A DNA stretch of 8,946 nt from an uncultured Clostridia bacterium (GCA_947385185.1 CANDJX010000067.1:1-8946); one strand, 5' to 3'. Shown: positions 1 to 7,247, numbered from the stretch's first letter. Made by a program: numbers and translations. The notes: generated by a model not told the origin, from the sequence alone.

Positions 1-297
1 ACACACTACGTCGTAATCGGCGCGCTTGTTCGCGATCTGCGTGTACATCGTTTCGTTGGTGTCGAACATGGAATATTCGACGCGAACGCGCTCGCCCGTC
101 TTTTCCTCGTACCACCTTTCGAACTCGGATATTACGTCCATGCTGTCTACGCCGTCGGCGATATATTCGCCCCAGTTGTATACTTTGAGCACCGTCGTCC
201 TGTCGCCGCACCCAGTCATAAAAGCCGTGACGGTAAACGCAAATATCAGACAGAGAACAAATGCGGCTATTCGCTTGTGACCGAAAAATATTTTCAT
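1..297 (-). CDS. potD: Spermidine/putrescine ABC transporter substrate-binding lipoprotein, N-terminal part (PotD)
   Basis: Only the first 99 codons are inside the window; the gene runs off the left edge without a stop. The product would be the extracellular, lipid-anchored protein that captures polyamines and hands them to PotBC. Visible: a basic start (MKIFFGHKR), a hydrophobic stretch at about residues 10-26, then a lipobox-like MTGC with the lipidated Cys at residue 30. The mature part begins with LKVYNWGEYI at 37-46, which matches the conserved first strand of PotD-type binding proteins (E. coli PotD has a YNW-E-Y motif), and the last visible residues (YDVVC) fit the following conserved strand. 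The ATG at 297-295 is preceded by GGAG with 8 nt spacing. It is the last gene of the regulator-potA-potB-potC-potD operon, 17 nt after potC. Family is confident; whether spermidine or putrescine is preferred cannot be judged from this fragment. Confidence 0.93.
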   Translation of the reverse strand, partial: MKIFFGHKRIAAFVLCLIFAFTVTAFMTGCGDRTTVLKVYNWGEYIADGVDSMDVISEFERWYEEKTGERVRVEYSMFDTNETMYTQIANKRADYDVVC

Positions 298-314
298 CGA
301 TAAAACTCCGTGAT

Positions 315-1121
315 TCAATTCAACGCGGCTTTCTTTTTTCTTCGCGAAGAATAAACGTTGAGCGCGATCAGAACGGCGAGAACGCCTACGAAAATTATCG
401 TGGAGAGCGCGCGGAACGTCGGGTCTATTCCGTGTTTGGTAGACGAATAAATGAGCGTCGAAATCGTTTCGAGCCCGCTTCCCTTATTGAACAGCGTGAT
501 GACGAAATCGTCGAGCGACAGCGTGAACGCCATGACCAGTCCGGACACTATGCCAGGCACGAGCTGAGGAAGCATAACGGTAAACAGCGTCCTCATGGGA
601 CCCGCGCCGAGATCGCGTCCCGCTTCGTATAAATTCGGGTTTATGCGGCTTAAGCTCGGCATAACGGACAGCACGACGTAAGGGATCGTAATGACCGTAT
701 GCGCGATTATGAGCGCGGGATAGCCGTCGAGATAATTCATGCACACGATAAAGAACATCATGAACGCGACCGCGGTAACGATGTCCGCGTTGACGACGGT
801 GATCTGACCGAGCGCGCTGACAAACGGCTTCACGCGGCGGTGCAGATAGTATATCCCCACCGCGCCGATCGTGCCTATGAACGTCGCGAGCACGCTCGAA
901 ATTCCGGCTATGAGAAAAGTATTGCCGAACGCCGCCATGATCTGCTCGTTTGCGAACAGATTGCCGTAAAGATCGAACGTAAAATCGAAATAGCTCCACG
1001 CGCCGATACCCGACGAACCCGAAAACGAAAAGATTATGAGGATCAGAATTGGAAGATACATCAGGGCGAGCATGAGCCCGATAAAAATTCTGCCGATAAG
1101 GCGCACTTTATCTTTTATCAC
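315..1121 (-). CDS. potC: Spermidine/putrescine ABC transporter permease PotC
   Basis: Inner-membrane permease subunit, 268 residues, which pairs with PotB to form the polyamine channel. About six hydrophobic segments are visible (roughly 11-33, 65-93, 103-127, 135-155, 186-206, 238-256). The EAA cytoplasmic loop that docks on the ATPase is at about 166-191 (EAG, then G, then a LP-x-x-x-PGI ending). LSLDDFVITLF at 201-211 is the PotC signature. The C-terminus is basic (SSRRKKKAALN), consistent with a cytoplasmic tail. The start is a GTG at 1121-1119 that overlaps the potB stop (GTGA), preceded by GGGAGG with 6 nt spacing. The open frame continues far upstream through potB (to 1700) but that part is Arg-rich antisense-like sequence and is not coding. 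The 4-nt overlap suggests translational coupling with potB. Confidence 0.95.
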   Translation of the reverse strand: MIKDKVRLIGRIFIGLMLALMYLPILILIIFSFSGSSGIGAWSYFDFTFDLYGNLFANEQIMAAFGNTFLIAGISSVLATFIGTIGAVGIYYLHRRVKPFVSALGQITVVNADIVTAVAFMMFFIVCMNYLDGYPALIIAHTVITIPYVVLSVMPSLSRINPNLYEAGRDLGAGPMRTLFTVMLPQLVPGIVSGLVMAFTLSLDDFVITLFNKGSGLETISTLIYSSTKHGIDPTFRALSTIIFVGVLAVLIALNVYSSRRKKKAALN

Positions 1122-1972
1122 AGCACGCCTCCCAACCCTTCGGTTTCGACCTTTCCTTTCGTTATGAGATTGGAAAGCGCCATAGTGCCCGCGACGAGAA
1201 TGAGCAGAATGAAGCTGAACGCCGCGCTTCCGCCCCAATCGCCGCCGTTGATGAGTTCGTTTATCATGCTCCCGACCATGTACGTGTCCGCGCCGCCCAT
1301 GATTTCTGTGACCGAAAACGTGGACATCGTGGGCATGAATACCATCGTCACGCCGCTCATGATCCCGGGCAGGGACAGCGGCAGGCGAACGCGGAAGAAC
1401 GTCGACAGCGCGCCTGCGCCGAGGTCGTGCGCCGCTTCGGTAAGCGAGCCGTCCATATTCGCGAGCGAAGTATAAAGCGGCAGAAGCATAAACGGAAAGA
1501 AGTCGTAAACAAGCCCGATAAGCGCCGCGCCGAAACCGCGCTGCATTCCGAACAGGTCGATCAGAAGGTTCTGAAGCGCGTAAGTGCGGAGCAGACTGTT
1601 CACCCACATGGGCAGTATGAACATGAGCACGAGAAGCGCCGATTTGTTTATCCTCGACGAAGCAAGACACATCGCGAGCGGATAAGCGACGACAAGACAT
1701 ATGACCGTCGTAAGCGCGGCTACGCCCATGGAATAGAGCATGGTAAGTATATTCTCGCCGTGCGAAAAGAAGTATGCGAAATTATCGAACGAAAACGTAT
1801 CGTCGGGTCCGATGAACGCAAAGCCGAGCAGTATGCAAAGCGGGACTACGACGAAAATCACGTTTATTATTATGTAAGGGAAACTGAAGTACGAGCGCCT
1901 GAATTGCGGTTTGCGTCCTACGCGCCCGAACGCCGCCGATTTATCGACGAGAGGGGGTTGTTCGTCAGTCAT
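1118..1972 (-). CDS. potB: Spermidine/putrescine ABC transporter permease PotB
   Basis: Inner-membrane permease, 284 residues, partner of PotC. The N-terminus is cytoplasmic-looking and polar to about residue 30, followed by about six membrane segments (31-54, 76-101, 111-132, 148-168, 200-222, 251-270). The permease EAA loop is at 179-204 (EAA at 179-181, G at 187, LP near 201) and is close to the consensus E-A-A-x3-G-x9-I-x-L-P. The sequence LPMWVNSLLRTYA at 120-132 is typical of PotB. The ATG at 1972-1970 follows AGGAGG with 9 nt spacing and overlaps the potA stop by 8 nt, so translation of potA and potB is probably coupled. Length is normal for the family. Confidence 0.95.
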   Translation of the reverse strand: MTDEQPPLVDKSAAFGRVGRKPQFRRSYFSFPYIIINVIFVVVPLCILLGFAFIGPDDTFSFDNFAYFFSHGENILTMLYSMGVAALTTVICLVVAYPLAMCLASSRINKSALLVLMFILPMWVNSLLRTYALQNLLIDLFGMQRGFGAALIGLVYDFFPFMLLPLYTSLANMDGSLTEAAHDLGAGALSTFFRVRLPLSLPGIMSGVTMVFMPTMSTFSVTEIMGGADTYMVGSMINELINGGDWGGSAAFSFILLILVAGTMALSNLITKGKVETEGLGGVL

Positions 1973-3437
1973 CGCTTTCTTCCTCCTCGTACTTTTCCAC
2001 CGTCACTTTTTCGCGGATAAGATTGATACCCACTCTGTCGTTGATGTCCCATTCGTCGGAGGTATCGACGTAAAAGTCCTCGTCGGTGTCGGTATAGACC
2101 TGCACCTGATAATACGTGCCCTTATAAATGGACTGCGTCACGTTGCCGCCGATCACGCCGTCGTTTTCGTCGTCGGTCAGTTCGACGCCGTCGAAGGGTA
2201 CGCGTACTTTTAATTTGTCCCCCTTCTCCGTGCCTTCGGGAAGATCGAGCGAGAAATCGCCCTTGCACATCCATACAAGGTCTTCGCCGTCAGCTTCGCC
2301 GATAAACTCGTTCACCGAACGGAGTTTTTTCATTATGTGAATGCCGTCCGGTTCGACACGCATACCGACCTCGGAGCCTACGGCAACGCCGTCCGTATTC
2401 TGCACCGTAAATTCATAGCCGCCCGTTTCGGCTTCCATTTCGTAATAAGTGCCCTTGAACACCGACGAAACGATCCTGCCCTTCATCTGGGCTTTCGGCG
2501 AATCGACGGACAGAAGTTTTATATCCTCGGGACGGATGACGACGTCTACGGGTTCGTTCTTCGCGAAACCTTTATCGAGACAGTCCACGGTCACGTCGAG
2601 ATAACTCACGCGGAAATCCGAGATCATTTTGCCGGGCAGAAGATTGCTTTCGCCGATAAAGTTCGCAACGAATGCGTTGGCGGGTTCGTCGTATATCTTT
2701 TTCGGCGTGCCTACCTGCTGCACCGCGCCGTCGTTTATAACGACGATGGTATCCGACATCGTAAGCGCTTCTTCCTGGTCGTGCGTGACGTATATGAACG
2801 TTATTCCGAGTTCGTTGTGCATACGTTTGAGCTCGAGCTGCATTTCTTTGCGCATCTTGAGGTCGAGCGCGCCGAGCGGCTCGTCGAGAAGAAGCACTTT
2901 CGGCTCGAGCACTATCGCGCGGGCGATCGCTATACGCTGCTGCTGACCGCCGGACAGCGTCGTAACGTTGCGGTAGCCGTATTCCGAAAGACCTACGACG
3001 GACAGCGCGCGCTCCACCTTCGTTTTTATTTCGGCTTTGGTCAGTTTGCGGAACAACTGTTTTTTGCTTCCGTCCTTAAGCGTTTTTTCGCCGGCGGGAA
3101 TTTTAAGCAGTTTGAGCCCGAACGCCACGTTGTTGAACACGTTGAGGTGCGGAAACAGCGCGTATTTCTGGAACACGGTATTTATAGGGCGGCGGTTGGG
3201 CGGAATATTCGTTACGTCCTCGCCCTCGAGCATGATCCTGCCCGAAGTCGGCAGTTCGAAGCCGGCTATCATGCGCAGAAGCGTCGTTTTACCGCAACCC
3301 GAAGGTCCGAGCAAAGTGACGAACTCCCCGCGGTTTATGGCAAGCGAAATATTATCCACCGCCGTCATATTCCCGAACGTCTTGGTCACGTTCGTTATCT
3401 CGATTATTTTCTTTTTCTTGTAATTGACTTCCGCCAT
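1965..3437 (-). CDS. potA: Spermidine/putrescine ABC transporter ATPase PotA, long form with a second TOBE-like domain
   Basis: Cytoplasmic ATPase that powers polyamine import through PotBC. All ABC motifs are intact: Walker A GPSGCGKT at 44-51, Q-loop Gln90, signature LSGGQ at 161-165, Walker B VLLLDE at 181-186, switch His219. Two features depart from ordinary PotA (about 350-380 residues). First, an insert of about 20 residues, rich in Lys and Gly, lies at about 113-134 between LKLLKI and EIKTKV in the helical subdomain. Second, the protein is 490 residues: a normal TOBE regulatory domain (about 297-371, with IRPEDI at 301 and VFKGTYY at 326-332) is followed by a linker and a second copy-like unit (about 408-482, with IYKGTYY at 437-443), ending in an acidic tail (EEEESDD). 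The ATG at 3437-3435 starts 2 nt after the regulator stop, with a modest GGGTGA ribosome site. The function call is secure; the role of the extra domain is unknown. Confidence 0.96.
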   Translation of the reverse strand: MAEVNYKKKKIIEITNVTKTFGNMTAVDNISLAINRGEFVTLLGPSGCGKTTLLRMIAGFELPTSGRIMLEGEDVTNIPPNRRPINTVFQKYALFPHLNVFNNVAFGLKLLKIPAGEKTLKDGSKKQLFRKLTKAEIKTKVERALSVVGLSEYGYRNVTTLSGGQQQRIAIARAIVLEPKVLLLDEPLGALDLKMRKEMQLELKRMHNELGITFIYVTHDQEEALTMSDTIVVINDGAVQQVGTPKKIYDEPANAFVANFIGESNLLPGKMISDFRVSYLDVTVDCLDKGFAKNEPVDVVIRPEDIKLLSVDSPKAQMKGRIVSSVFKGTYYEMEAETGGYEFTVQNTDGVAVGSEVGMRVEPDGIHIMKKLRSVNEFIGEADGEDLVWMCKGDFSLDLPEGTEKGDKLKVRVPFDGVELTDDENDGVIGGNVTQSIYKGTYYQVQVYTDTDEDFYVDTSDEWDINDRVGINLIREKVTVEKYEEEESDD

Positions 3438-3439
3438 GA

Positions 3440-3967
3440 TTATTCACCCACTACTATCCATACGAAGCGCGCGGGTTCGCCGCTTTCGTTCGCTATGTGA
3501 TGCGGTTTGCCGCAGTCGTAATAGAACGACTCGCCCGCTTTTATCTTTTCTTTCCTGTTTCCGCTCGTTACCGTTATTTCTCCGTCCAGCACGTACCCGA
3601 ATTCTTCGCCGTCGTGCGGAACGTCGCGGTCGGTCTCTCCGCCCGGTCCGAGCGTAAGGAGCATAGGCTCCATAAGCAGTTTTTCATTCGACGGCACAAG
3701 CCAACGCACCGTCATGCCGTCGCTTATCTTTTCGAAACAGTCCTCCGGCGCGTAGCGCAAAGGCATTTCTTCCTCTTCTGCGAAAAACTCGCCGAACGTG
3801 CTTCCGAGCGCGGTAAGCATATCGCCTAGCGTGCTTATCGACGGGCTGGTCAGATCGTTTTCGAGCTGACTGATATAACCTTTCGTAAGTTCGCACCTGT
3901 CCGCAAGCTCTTCCTGCGTCAGACCCGCTTTCAGTCTTAGCGACTTTATCTTTATGCCTATATCCAT
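3440..3967 (-). CDS. XRE-family regulator with C-terminal cupin domain, probable polyamine-responsive repressor of the pot operon
   Basis: A 175-residue DNA-binding regulator. Residues 5-60 form an XRE/HTH_3 domain; the helix-turn-helix covers about 17-37 (TQEELADRCELTKGYISQLEN is the core). An acidic linker (EEEE at 64-67) leads to a cupin_2 domain at about 100-173, with motif 1 around HDGEEFGYVLDGE (118-130) and motif 2 around AGESFYYDCGKPHHI (144-158); such cupins bind small ligands. The architecture matches PuuR-like regulators, and in many Bacillota genes of this type head potABCD operons; a polyamine ligand is inferred from that context. It is the first gene of the operon and overlaps nothing: potA begins 2 nt after its stop. 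The ATG at 3967-3965 follows AGGA with 7-8 nt spacing. Paired palindromes in its leader suggest autoregulation. I do not assign a gene name. Confidence 0.9.
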   Translation of the reverse strand: MDIGIKIKSLRLKAGLTQEELADRCELTKGYISQLENDLTSPSISTLGDMLTALGSTFGEFFAEEEEMPLRYAPEDCFEKISDGMTVRWLVPSNEKLLMEPMLLTLGPGGETDRDVPHDGEEFGYVLDGEITVTSGNRKEKIKAGESFYYDCGKPHHIANESGEPARFVWIVVGE

Positions 3968-3984
3968 ATTTTTTCCTACTTTTT

Positions 3985-3999
3985 CGCGGATAAACCGCG
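3985..3999 (-). promoter_or_regulatory. Small GC hairpin in the leader just upstream of the regulator ribosome site
   Basis: CGCGG and CCGCG form a perfect 5-bp GC stem with a 5-nt loop (ATAAA on the plus strand). On the leftward transcript it would end about 7 nt before the AGGA ribosome site (3974-3977) of the XRE-cupin gene. It might influence translation of the regulator. There is no U-tract to make it a terminator. The stem is short and could be chance. Confidence 0.3.
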
Positions 4000-4012
4000 C
4001 AAAAACTTTTGA

Positions 4013-4029
4013 GTTTAATTTTACTAAAC
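4013..4029 (-). promoter_or_regulatory. Candidate operator 1 for the XRE-cupin regulator
   Basis: Read on the minus strand this is GTTTAGTAAAATTAAAC, a GTTTA-N7-TAAAC dyad. It differs at one base in 17 from the site at 4066-4082 but lies in the opposite orientation. Counted from the predicted leftward start near 4091 it sits at about +63 to +79, inside the 5' leader of the regulator gene. Binding by the adjacent XRE protein is inferred from position and symmetry. Confidence 0.55.
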
Positions 4030-4065
4030 TATTTACTTAACGTTCTGTTTTTATCTAAACATTAA

Positions 4066-4082
4066 GTTTAGTAAAAATAAAC
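4066..4082 (+). promoter_or_regulatory. Candidate operator 2 for the XRE-cupin regulator
   Basis: GTTTAGTAAAAATAAAC, a GTTTA-N7-TAAAC dyad matching operator 1 at 16 of 17 positions in inverted orientation; centres are 53 bp apart, about five helical turns. It lies at about +10 to +26 relative to the predicted leftward start, a good place to block promoter clearance. A further TAAAC half-site at 4056-4060 forms an outward-facing pair with the GTTTA at 4066-4070. Operator function is inferred. Confidence 0.6.
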
Positions 4083-4097
4083 AGATATAACGGAAAA

Positions 4098-4126
4098 ATT
4101 ATATATGTACGAGGCGGCAAAGTCAA
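4098..4126 (-). promoter_or_regulatory. Leftward sigma-70-type promoter for the regulator-potABCD operon
   Basis: On the minus strand TTGACT (4126-4121) and TATAAT (4103-4098) are separated by exactly 17 bp, close to the ideal vegetative promoter. The start point would be near 4091, giving a leader of about 124 nt before the regulator ATG. The two GTTTA-N7-TAAAC sites lie within that leader. Confidence 0.8.
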
Positions 4127-4151
4127 GCGATTTATATATGCAATTTGTAAC

Positions 4152-4198
4152 AATTTCGTGAAAAGCAACGAATTTTCGTAATTTACATCACAAAATTC
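4152..4198. promoter_or_regulatory. AT-rich block with imperfect CodY-like and inverted-repeat sequences between the two promoters
   Basis: Upstream of both promoters. AATTTCGTGAAAAGC (4152-4166) agrees with the CodY consensus AATTTTCWGAAAATT at 11 of 15 positions by my count, and AATTTTCGTAATTTA (4171-4185) at 10 of 15. There is also a 7-bp inverted repeat GAATTTT (4170-4176) / AAAATTC (4192-4198). CodY controls branched-chain amino-acid genes in many Bacillota, which would suit ilvD-leuCD, but the matches are imperfect in a region that is AT-rich anyway, so this is only a suggestion. Confidence 0.25.
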
Positions 4199-4204
4199 AC
4201 CGCG

Positions 4205-4222
4205 CGGGGTTGCTCGGGGTTG
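4205..4222 (+). repeat. Direct repeat CGGGGTTG x2 overlapping the ilvD -35 box
   Basis: Two identical octamers, at 4205-4212 and 4215-4222, repeat with a 10-bp period (one helical turn). The second copy runs into the TTGACA at 4220-4225. This geometry fits a regulator binding one face of the helix at the -35 region, or simply a small duplication. No regulator is identified. Confidence 0.4.
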
Positions 4223-4249
4223 ACAGGGCGAACGGATTTGGTGTATAAT
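4220..4249 (+). promoter_or_regulatory. Rightward sigma-70-type promoter for ilvD-leuC-leuD
   Basis: TTGACA (4220-4225) and TATAAT (4244-4249), both exact consensus hexamers, with an 18-bp spacer. The start would be near 4256, leaving a leader of only about 35 nt before the ilvD ATG. That is too short for a T-box or leader-peptide attenuator, so control is probably at the level of promoter DNA. Confidence 0.85.
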
Positions 4250-4290
4250 TCTTGGTAACAAACCAACATTTTTTCAGTGAGGATAATAAT

Positions 4291-5952
4291 ATGGGTAAAA
4301 ATCTTACGCAGGGAATCGGAAAAGCGCCCCAGAGATCGCTGTATAAAGCGCTCGGCATGACGGACGAAGAGCTCGGAAAACCGCTCATTGCGATCATTTC
4401 GGCAAAGAGCGAGATCGTCCCCGGACATCTGCACCTCGACAGGGTTGCGGACGCGGTCAAAGCGGGCGTTTACGCCGCGGGCGGCACGCCGTTCGTCATT
4501 CCGTCCATAGGCGTCTGCGACGGAATCGCCATGGGTCATGCGGGTATGAAATATTCGCTTCCTTCCCGCGAGCTGATTGCCGACAGCGTGGAATCGATGC
4601 TTATCGGACACGCGTTCGACGGCGTCGTGCTCGTTCCCAACTGCGATAAGATCGTACCCGGAATGCTCATGGGAGCGATCAGGGTCAACATCCCGACCGT
4701 CGTCGTTTCGGGCGGACCTATGGAAGCGGGCGTCGTAAACGGCAAAAAAGCGTCGCTTTCCACAATGTTCGAAGCGGTGGGCGCGACGAGCGCGGGCAAA
4801 ATGAGTCTTGCCGAGCTCGCCGAAATGGAGAACAAATGCTGCCCCGGCTGCGGTTCGTGCTGCGGTATGTACACCGCGAATTCCATGAACTGCCTGCTCG
4901 AATCGCTCGGTATCGCCCTGCCCGGCAACGGCACCGCGCTTGCGACGAGCGCGGACAGGATACGGCTCGCAAAAGAAGCGGGAAAATACGTCATGAAAGC
5001 GGTTGCGGACGACGTAACGCCGCGCATGATACTCACGCAGAGCGCGTTTATGAACGCGATCGCCTGCGACAACGCGATCGGCGCGTCCACCAACAGCGTG
5101 CTTCATCTCATTGCGATTGCAAGCGAGTGCGGAATCGAACTCACTTACGATATGTTCGCAAAGGCTTCGGCGTCTACGCCCAACCTTTGCAAACTCTCCC
5201 CCGCGACCGAATACGATATGGACGCTCTCGGCAAAGCCGGAGGAATCATGGCGGTGCTCAGACAGCTCGGCGATCACGGGCTTATAAACGGCGGCGTGCG
5301 CACTATCACGGGCAAAACGCTTGCCGAAGAATACGCCGACGCGGAGATCAAAGACGAAGCGATCATACATACGGTGGAGTCGCCCATTTCCAAAACGGGC
5401 GGGCTGGCGTTCTTAAAAGGCAACATCGCGGAAAACGGCGCGGTCGTCAAGCGCAGCGCGGTGTGCAAGGAAATGCAGACGTTTACAGGCAAAGCTAAAT
5501 GTTTTAACGGCGAAGAAGCCGCCGTCGCCGCCATTATGGGCGGAAAAATACAGCCCGGCGACGTGGTAGTCATTCGTTACGAAGGTCCAAAGGGCGGACC
5601 CGGAATGCGAGAAATGCTCTCTCCCACCTCGGCGCTCGTCGGAATGGGGCTCGACTCCTCGGTCGCGCTCATTACCGACGGACGGTTCTCGGGCGCAACG
5701 CGCGGCGCGGCTATAGGACACGTGGCTCCCGAAGCCGCGGTCGGCGGCAAGATCGGCATAATCAAAGACGGTGACAAAATCAAGATCGACATTCCGAACG
5801 GGAAACTCGACCTCGAAGTTCCCGCGAAAGAGATCGCAACCCGCATGAAAAAACTGAAGCCTGTAGATTCCAACCCGACGGGATATCTCCTCAGATATGC
5901 GAACCTCGTGACGAGCGCAGACAAAGGCGCGGTCATGAAAACGAAATTCTGA
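4291..5952 (+). CDS. ilvD: Dihydroxy-acid dehydratase (IlvD)
   Basis: A cytoplasmic iron-sulfur enzyme that dehydrates 2,3-dihydroxy-isovalerate and 2,3-dihydroxy-3-methylvalerate to the 2-keto acids preceding valine (and leucine) and isoleucine. It is 553 residues, normal for the family. Visible: VPGHLHLD near the N-terminus, IAMGHAGM and SLPSRELIADSVE, the NCDKIVPGMLMG motif with Cys118, the CPGCGSCCGMYTANSMNC block with candidate cluster ligand Cys190, and DGRFSGATRG with the likely catalytic Ser467. The first-Cys motif of the TPCN type is absent; instead the E. coli-like VPGH form is present. An in-frame ATG at 4252 exists, but it lies 2 nt from the -10 box and before the probable transcription start; the ATG at 4291 has GAGG with 8 nt spacing and gives the conserved N-terminus. 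It is the first gene of the operon, 33 nt before leuC. Confidence 0.97.
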   Translation: MGKNLTQGIGKAPQRSLYKALGMTDEELGKPLIAIISAKSEIVPGHLHLDRVADAVKAGVYAAGGTPFVIPSIGVCDGIAMGHAGMKYSLPSRELIADSVESMLIGHAFDGVVLVPNCDKIVPGMLMGAIRVNIPTVVVSGGPMEAGVVNGKKASLSTMFEAVGATSAGKMSLAELAEMENKCCPGCGSCCGMYTANSMNCLLESLGIALPGNGTALATSADRIRLAKEAGKYVMKAVADDVTPRMILTQSAFMNAIACDNAIGASTNSVLHLIAIASECGIELTYDMFAKASASTPNLCKLSPATEYDMDALGKAGGIMAVLRQLGDHGLINGGVRTITGKTLAEEYADAEIKDEAIIHTVESPISKTGGLAFLKGNIAENGAVVKRSAVCKEMQTFTGKAKCFNGEEAAVAAIMGGKIQPGDVVVIRYEGPKGGPGMREMLSPTSALVGMGLDSSVALITDGRFSGATRGAAIGHVAPEAAVGGKIGIIKDGDKIKIDIPNGKLDLEVPAKEIATRMKKLKPVDSNPTGYLLRYANLVTSADKGAVMKTKF

Positions 5953-5985
5953 ACCGATAAAAACGCATTTTAAGGATTTGACAAT

Positions 5986-7236
5986 ATGGCAATGACGTTA
6001 TCTCAAAAAATACTTGCCGCGCACGCCGGACTCGACGCCGTCGTTCCGGGTCAGCTCATAACGGCAAAACTCGACCTCGTGCTCGGAAACGACATCACCT
6101 CGCCCGTAGCCGTCAAAGAGATCGAGGCGCACGGCGGCGGCAAAGTATTCGACAAGAGCAAAGTCGCGCTCGTAATGGACCATTTCGTACCGAACAAGGA
6201 CATCAAAAGCGCCGAACAATGCAAATGCTGTCGTAATTTCGCCCGCGAGCAAGGAATCGAAAACTTCTTCGACGTCGGCGAAATGGGGATCGAACACGCG
6301 CTTCTGCCCGAAAAAGGGCTGGTAGGCGCAGGCGACCTCGTTATCGGCGCGGACAGCCATACCTGTACTTACGGCGCGCTCGGCGCGTTCTCGACGGGCG
6401 TGGGCTCGACGGATATGGCTTACGGTATGCTCACCGGAACCGCATGGTTCAAAGTTCCGTCCGCGATCAAAGTCGCACTGACCGGCAAGCCCGCCGCGCA
6501 CGTTTCGGGCAAGGACGTTATACTTCACCTGATAGGCAGAATAGGCGTGTCGGGCGCGCTCTATAAATCGCTCGAATTCGTAGGCGACGGCGTAAAGTAT
6601 ATGACGATGGACGACCGTCTGACGATATGCAATATGGCTATAGAGGCGGGCGCAAAAAACGGCGTGTTCGCCTGCGACGACGTTACTCTGGCATACCTCA
6701 AAGAGCATTGCAGTAAAACCCCGGCGATCTTTACCGCCGACCCGGACGCCGAGTACGAGCGCGAAGTCGTAATCGACCTGTCCGCGCTCAAGCCCACCGT
6801 TTCGTTCCCCCACCTGCCCGAAAACACGCATACCGTCGACGAAATAGGCGATATAGAGATCGATCAGGTAGTGATCGGCTCGTGCACGAACGGGCGCATA
6901 TCCGACTTGAGAGCGGCGGCGGCTGTGCTCAAAGGACGCAGGGTCAGAAAAGGCGTGCGCACGATCGTCATTCCCGCAACGCAGTCGATTTATCTTCAGG
7001 CGCTCGAAGAAGGGCTTATACGCACGTTTATAGAAGCGGGCGCAGTCGTTTCCACGCCGACGTGCGGTCCGTGCCTCGGCGGATATATGGGCATTCTGGC
7101 GCGCGGCGAAAAGTGCGTCGCAACGACCAACCGCAACTTCGTCGGACGCATGGGCGCGGAAGACAGCGAGATATATCTCGCGTCTCCGTACGTTGCCGCC
7201 TGCTCCGCAGTGCTCGGCAAGATAGGCGTTTTATAA
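5986..7236 (+). CDS. leuC: 3-Isopropylmalate dehydratase large subunit (LeuC, short archaeal/clostridial type)
   Basis: Aconitase-superfamily subunit carrying the [4Fe-4S] cluster; with LeuD it isomerises 2-isopropylmalate to 3-isopropylmalate in leucine synthesis. It is 416 residues, the shorter type seen in Archaea and Clostridia, against about 466 in E. coli. Visible: DSHT at 123-126 followed by GALGAFSTGVGSTD, the cluster ligands Cys300 (in GSCTNGR) and Cys360 and Cys363 (in TCGPCLGG), and NRNFVGRMG near the C-terminus. The start ATG follows AGGA with 9 nt spacing; a second ATG two codons later is possible. This subfamily also includes homoaconitase and citramalate/methylmalate isomerases, which cannot be separated reliably by eye; co-location with ilvD favours leucine synthesis, with a citramalate route to isoleucine as an alternative or additional role. 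Confidence 0.95.
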   Translation: MAMTLSQKILAAHAGLDAVVPGQLITAKLDLVLGNDITSPVAVKEIEAHGGGKVFDKSKVALVMDHFVPNKDIKSAEQCKCCRNFAREQGIENFFDVGEMGIEHALLPEKGLVGAGDLVIGADSHTCTYGALGAFSTGVGSTDMAYGMLTGTAWFKVPSAIKVALTGKPAAHVSGKDVILHLIGRIGVSGALYKSLEFVGDGVKYMTMDDRLTICNMAIEAGAKNGVFACDDVTLAYLKEHCSKTPAIFTADPDAEYEREVVIDLSALKPTVSFPHLPENTHTVDEIGDIEIDQVVIGSCTNGRISDLRAAAAVLKGRRVRKGVRTIVIPATQSIYLQALEEGLIRTFIEAGAVVSTPTCGPCLGGYMGILARGEKCVATTNRNFVGRMGAEDSEIYLASPYVAACSAVLGKIGVL

Positions 7237-7247
7237 GAGGCGTTTTT

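Noticed and set aside
1122..1700. N-terminal extension of the potC frame (461 residues in all)
   Set aside because: It lies inside potB in another frame, is Arg/His-rich without family similarity, and a GTG with a strong ribosome site at 1121 gives the normal PotC start.
2337..3500. 387-codon plus-strand open frame opposite potA
   Set aside because: Antisense shadow of potA; composition is Arg/His/Phe-rich and nothing matches a known fold, while potA has all ABC motifs.
4252..4290. Upstream in-frame ATG for ilvD
   Set aside because: It lies directly after the -10 box and before the likely transcription start, lacks a ribosome site, and adds residues not typical of IlvD.
4256..4290. T-box or leader-peptide attenuator before ilvD
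   Set aside because: The leader from the predicted start is about 35 nt, too short for either.
4183..5370. 395-codon minus-strand open frame opposite ilvD
   Set aside because: Antisense shadow of ilvD, rich in Arg and His, with no ribosome site or recognisable domain.
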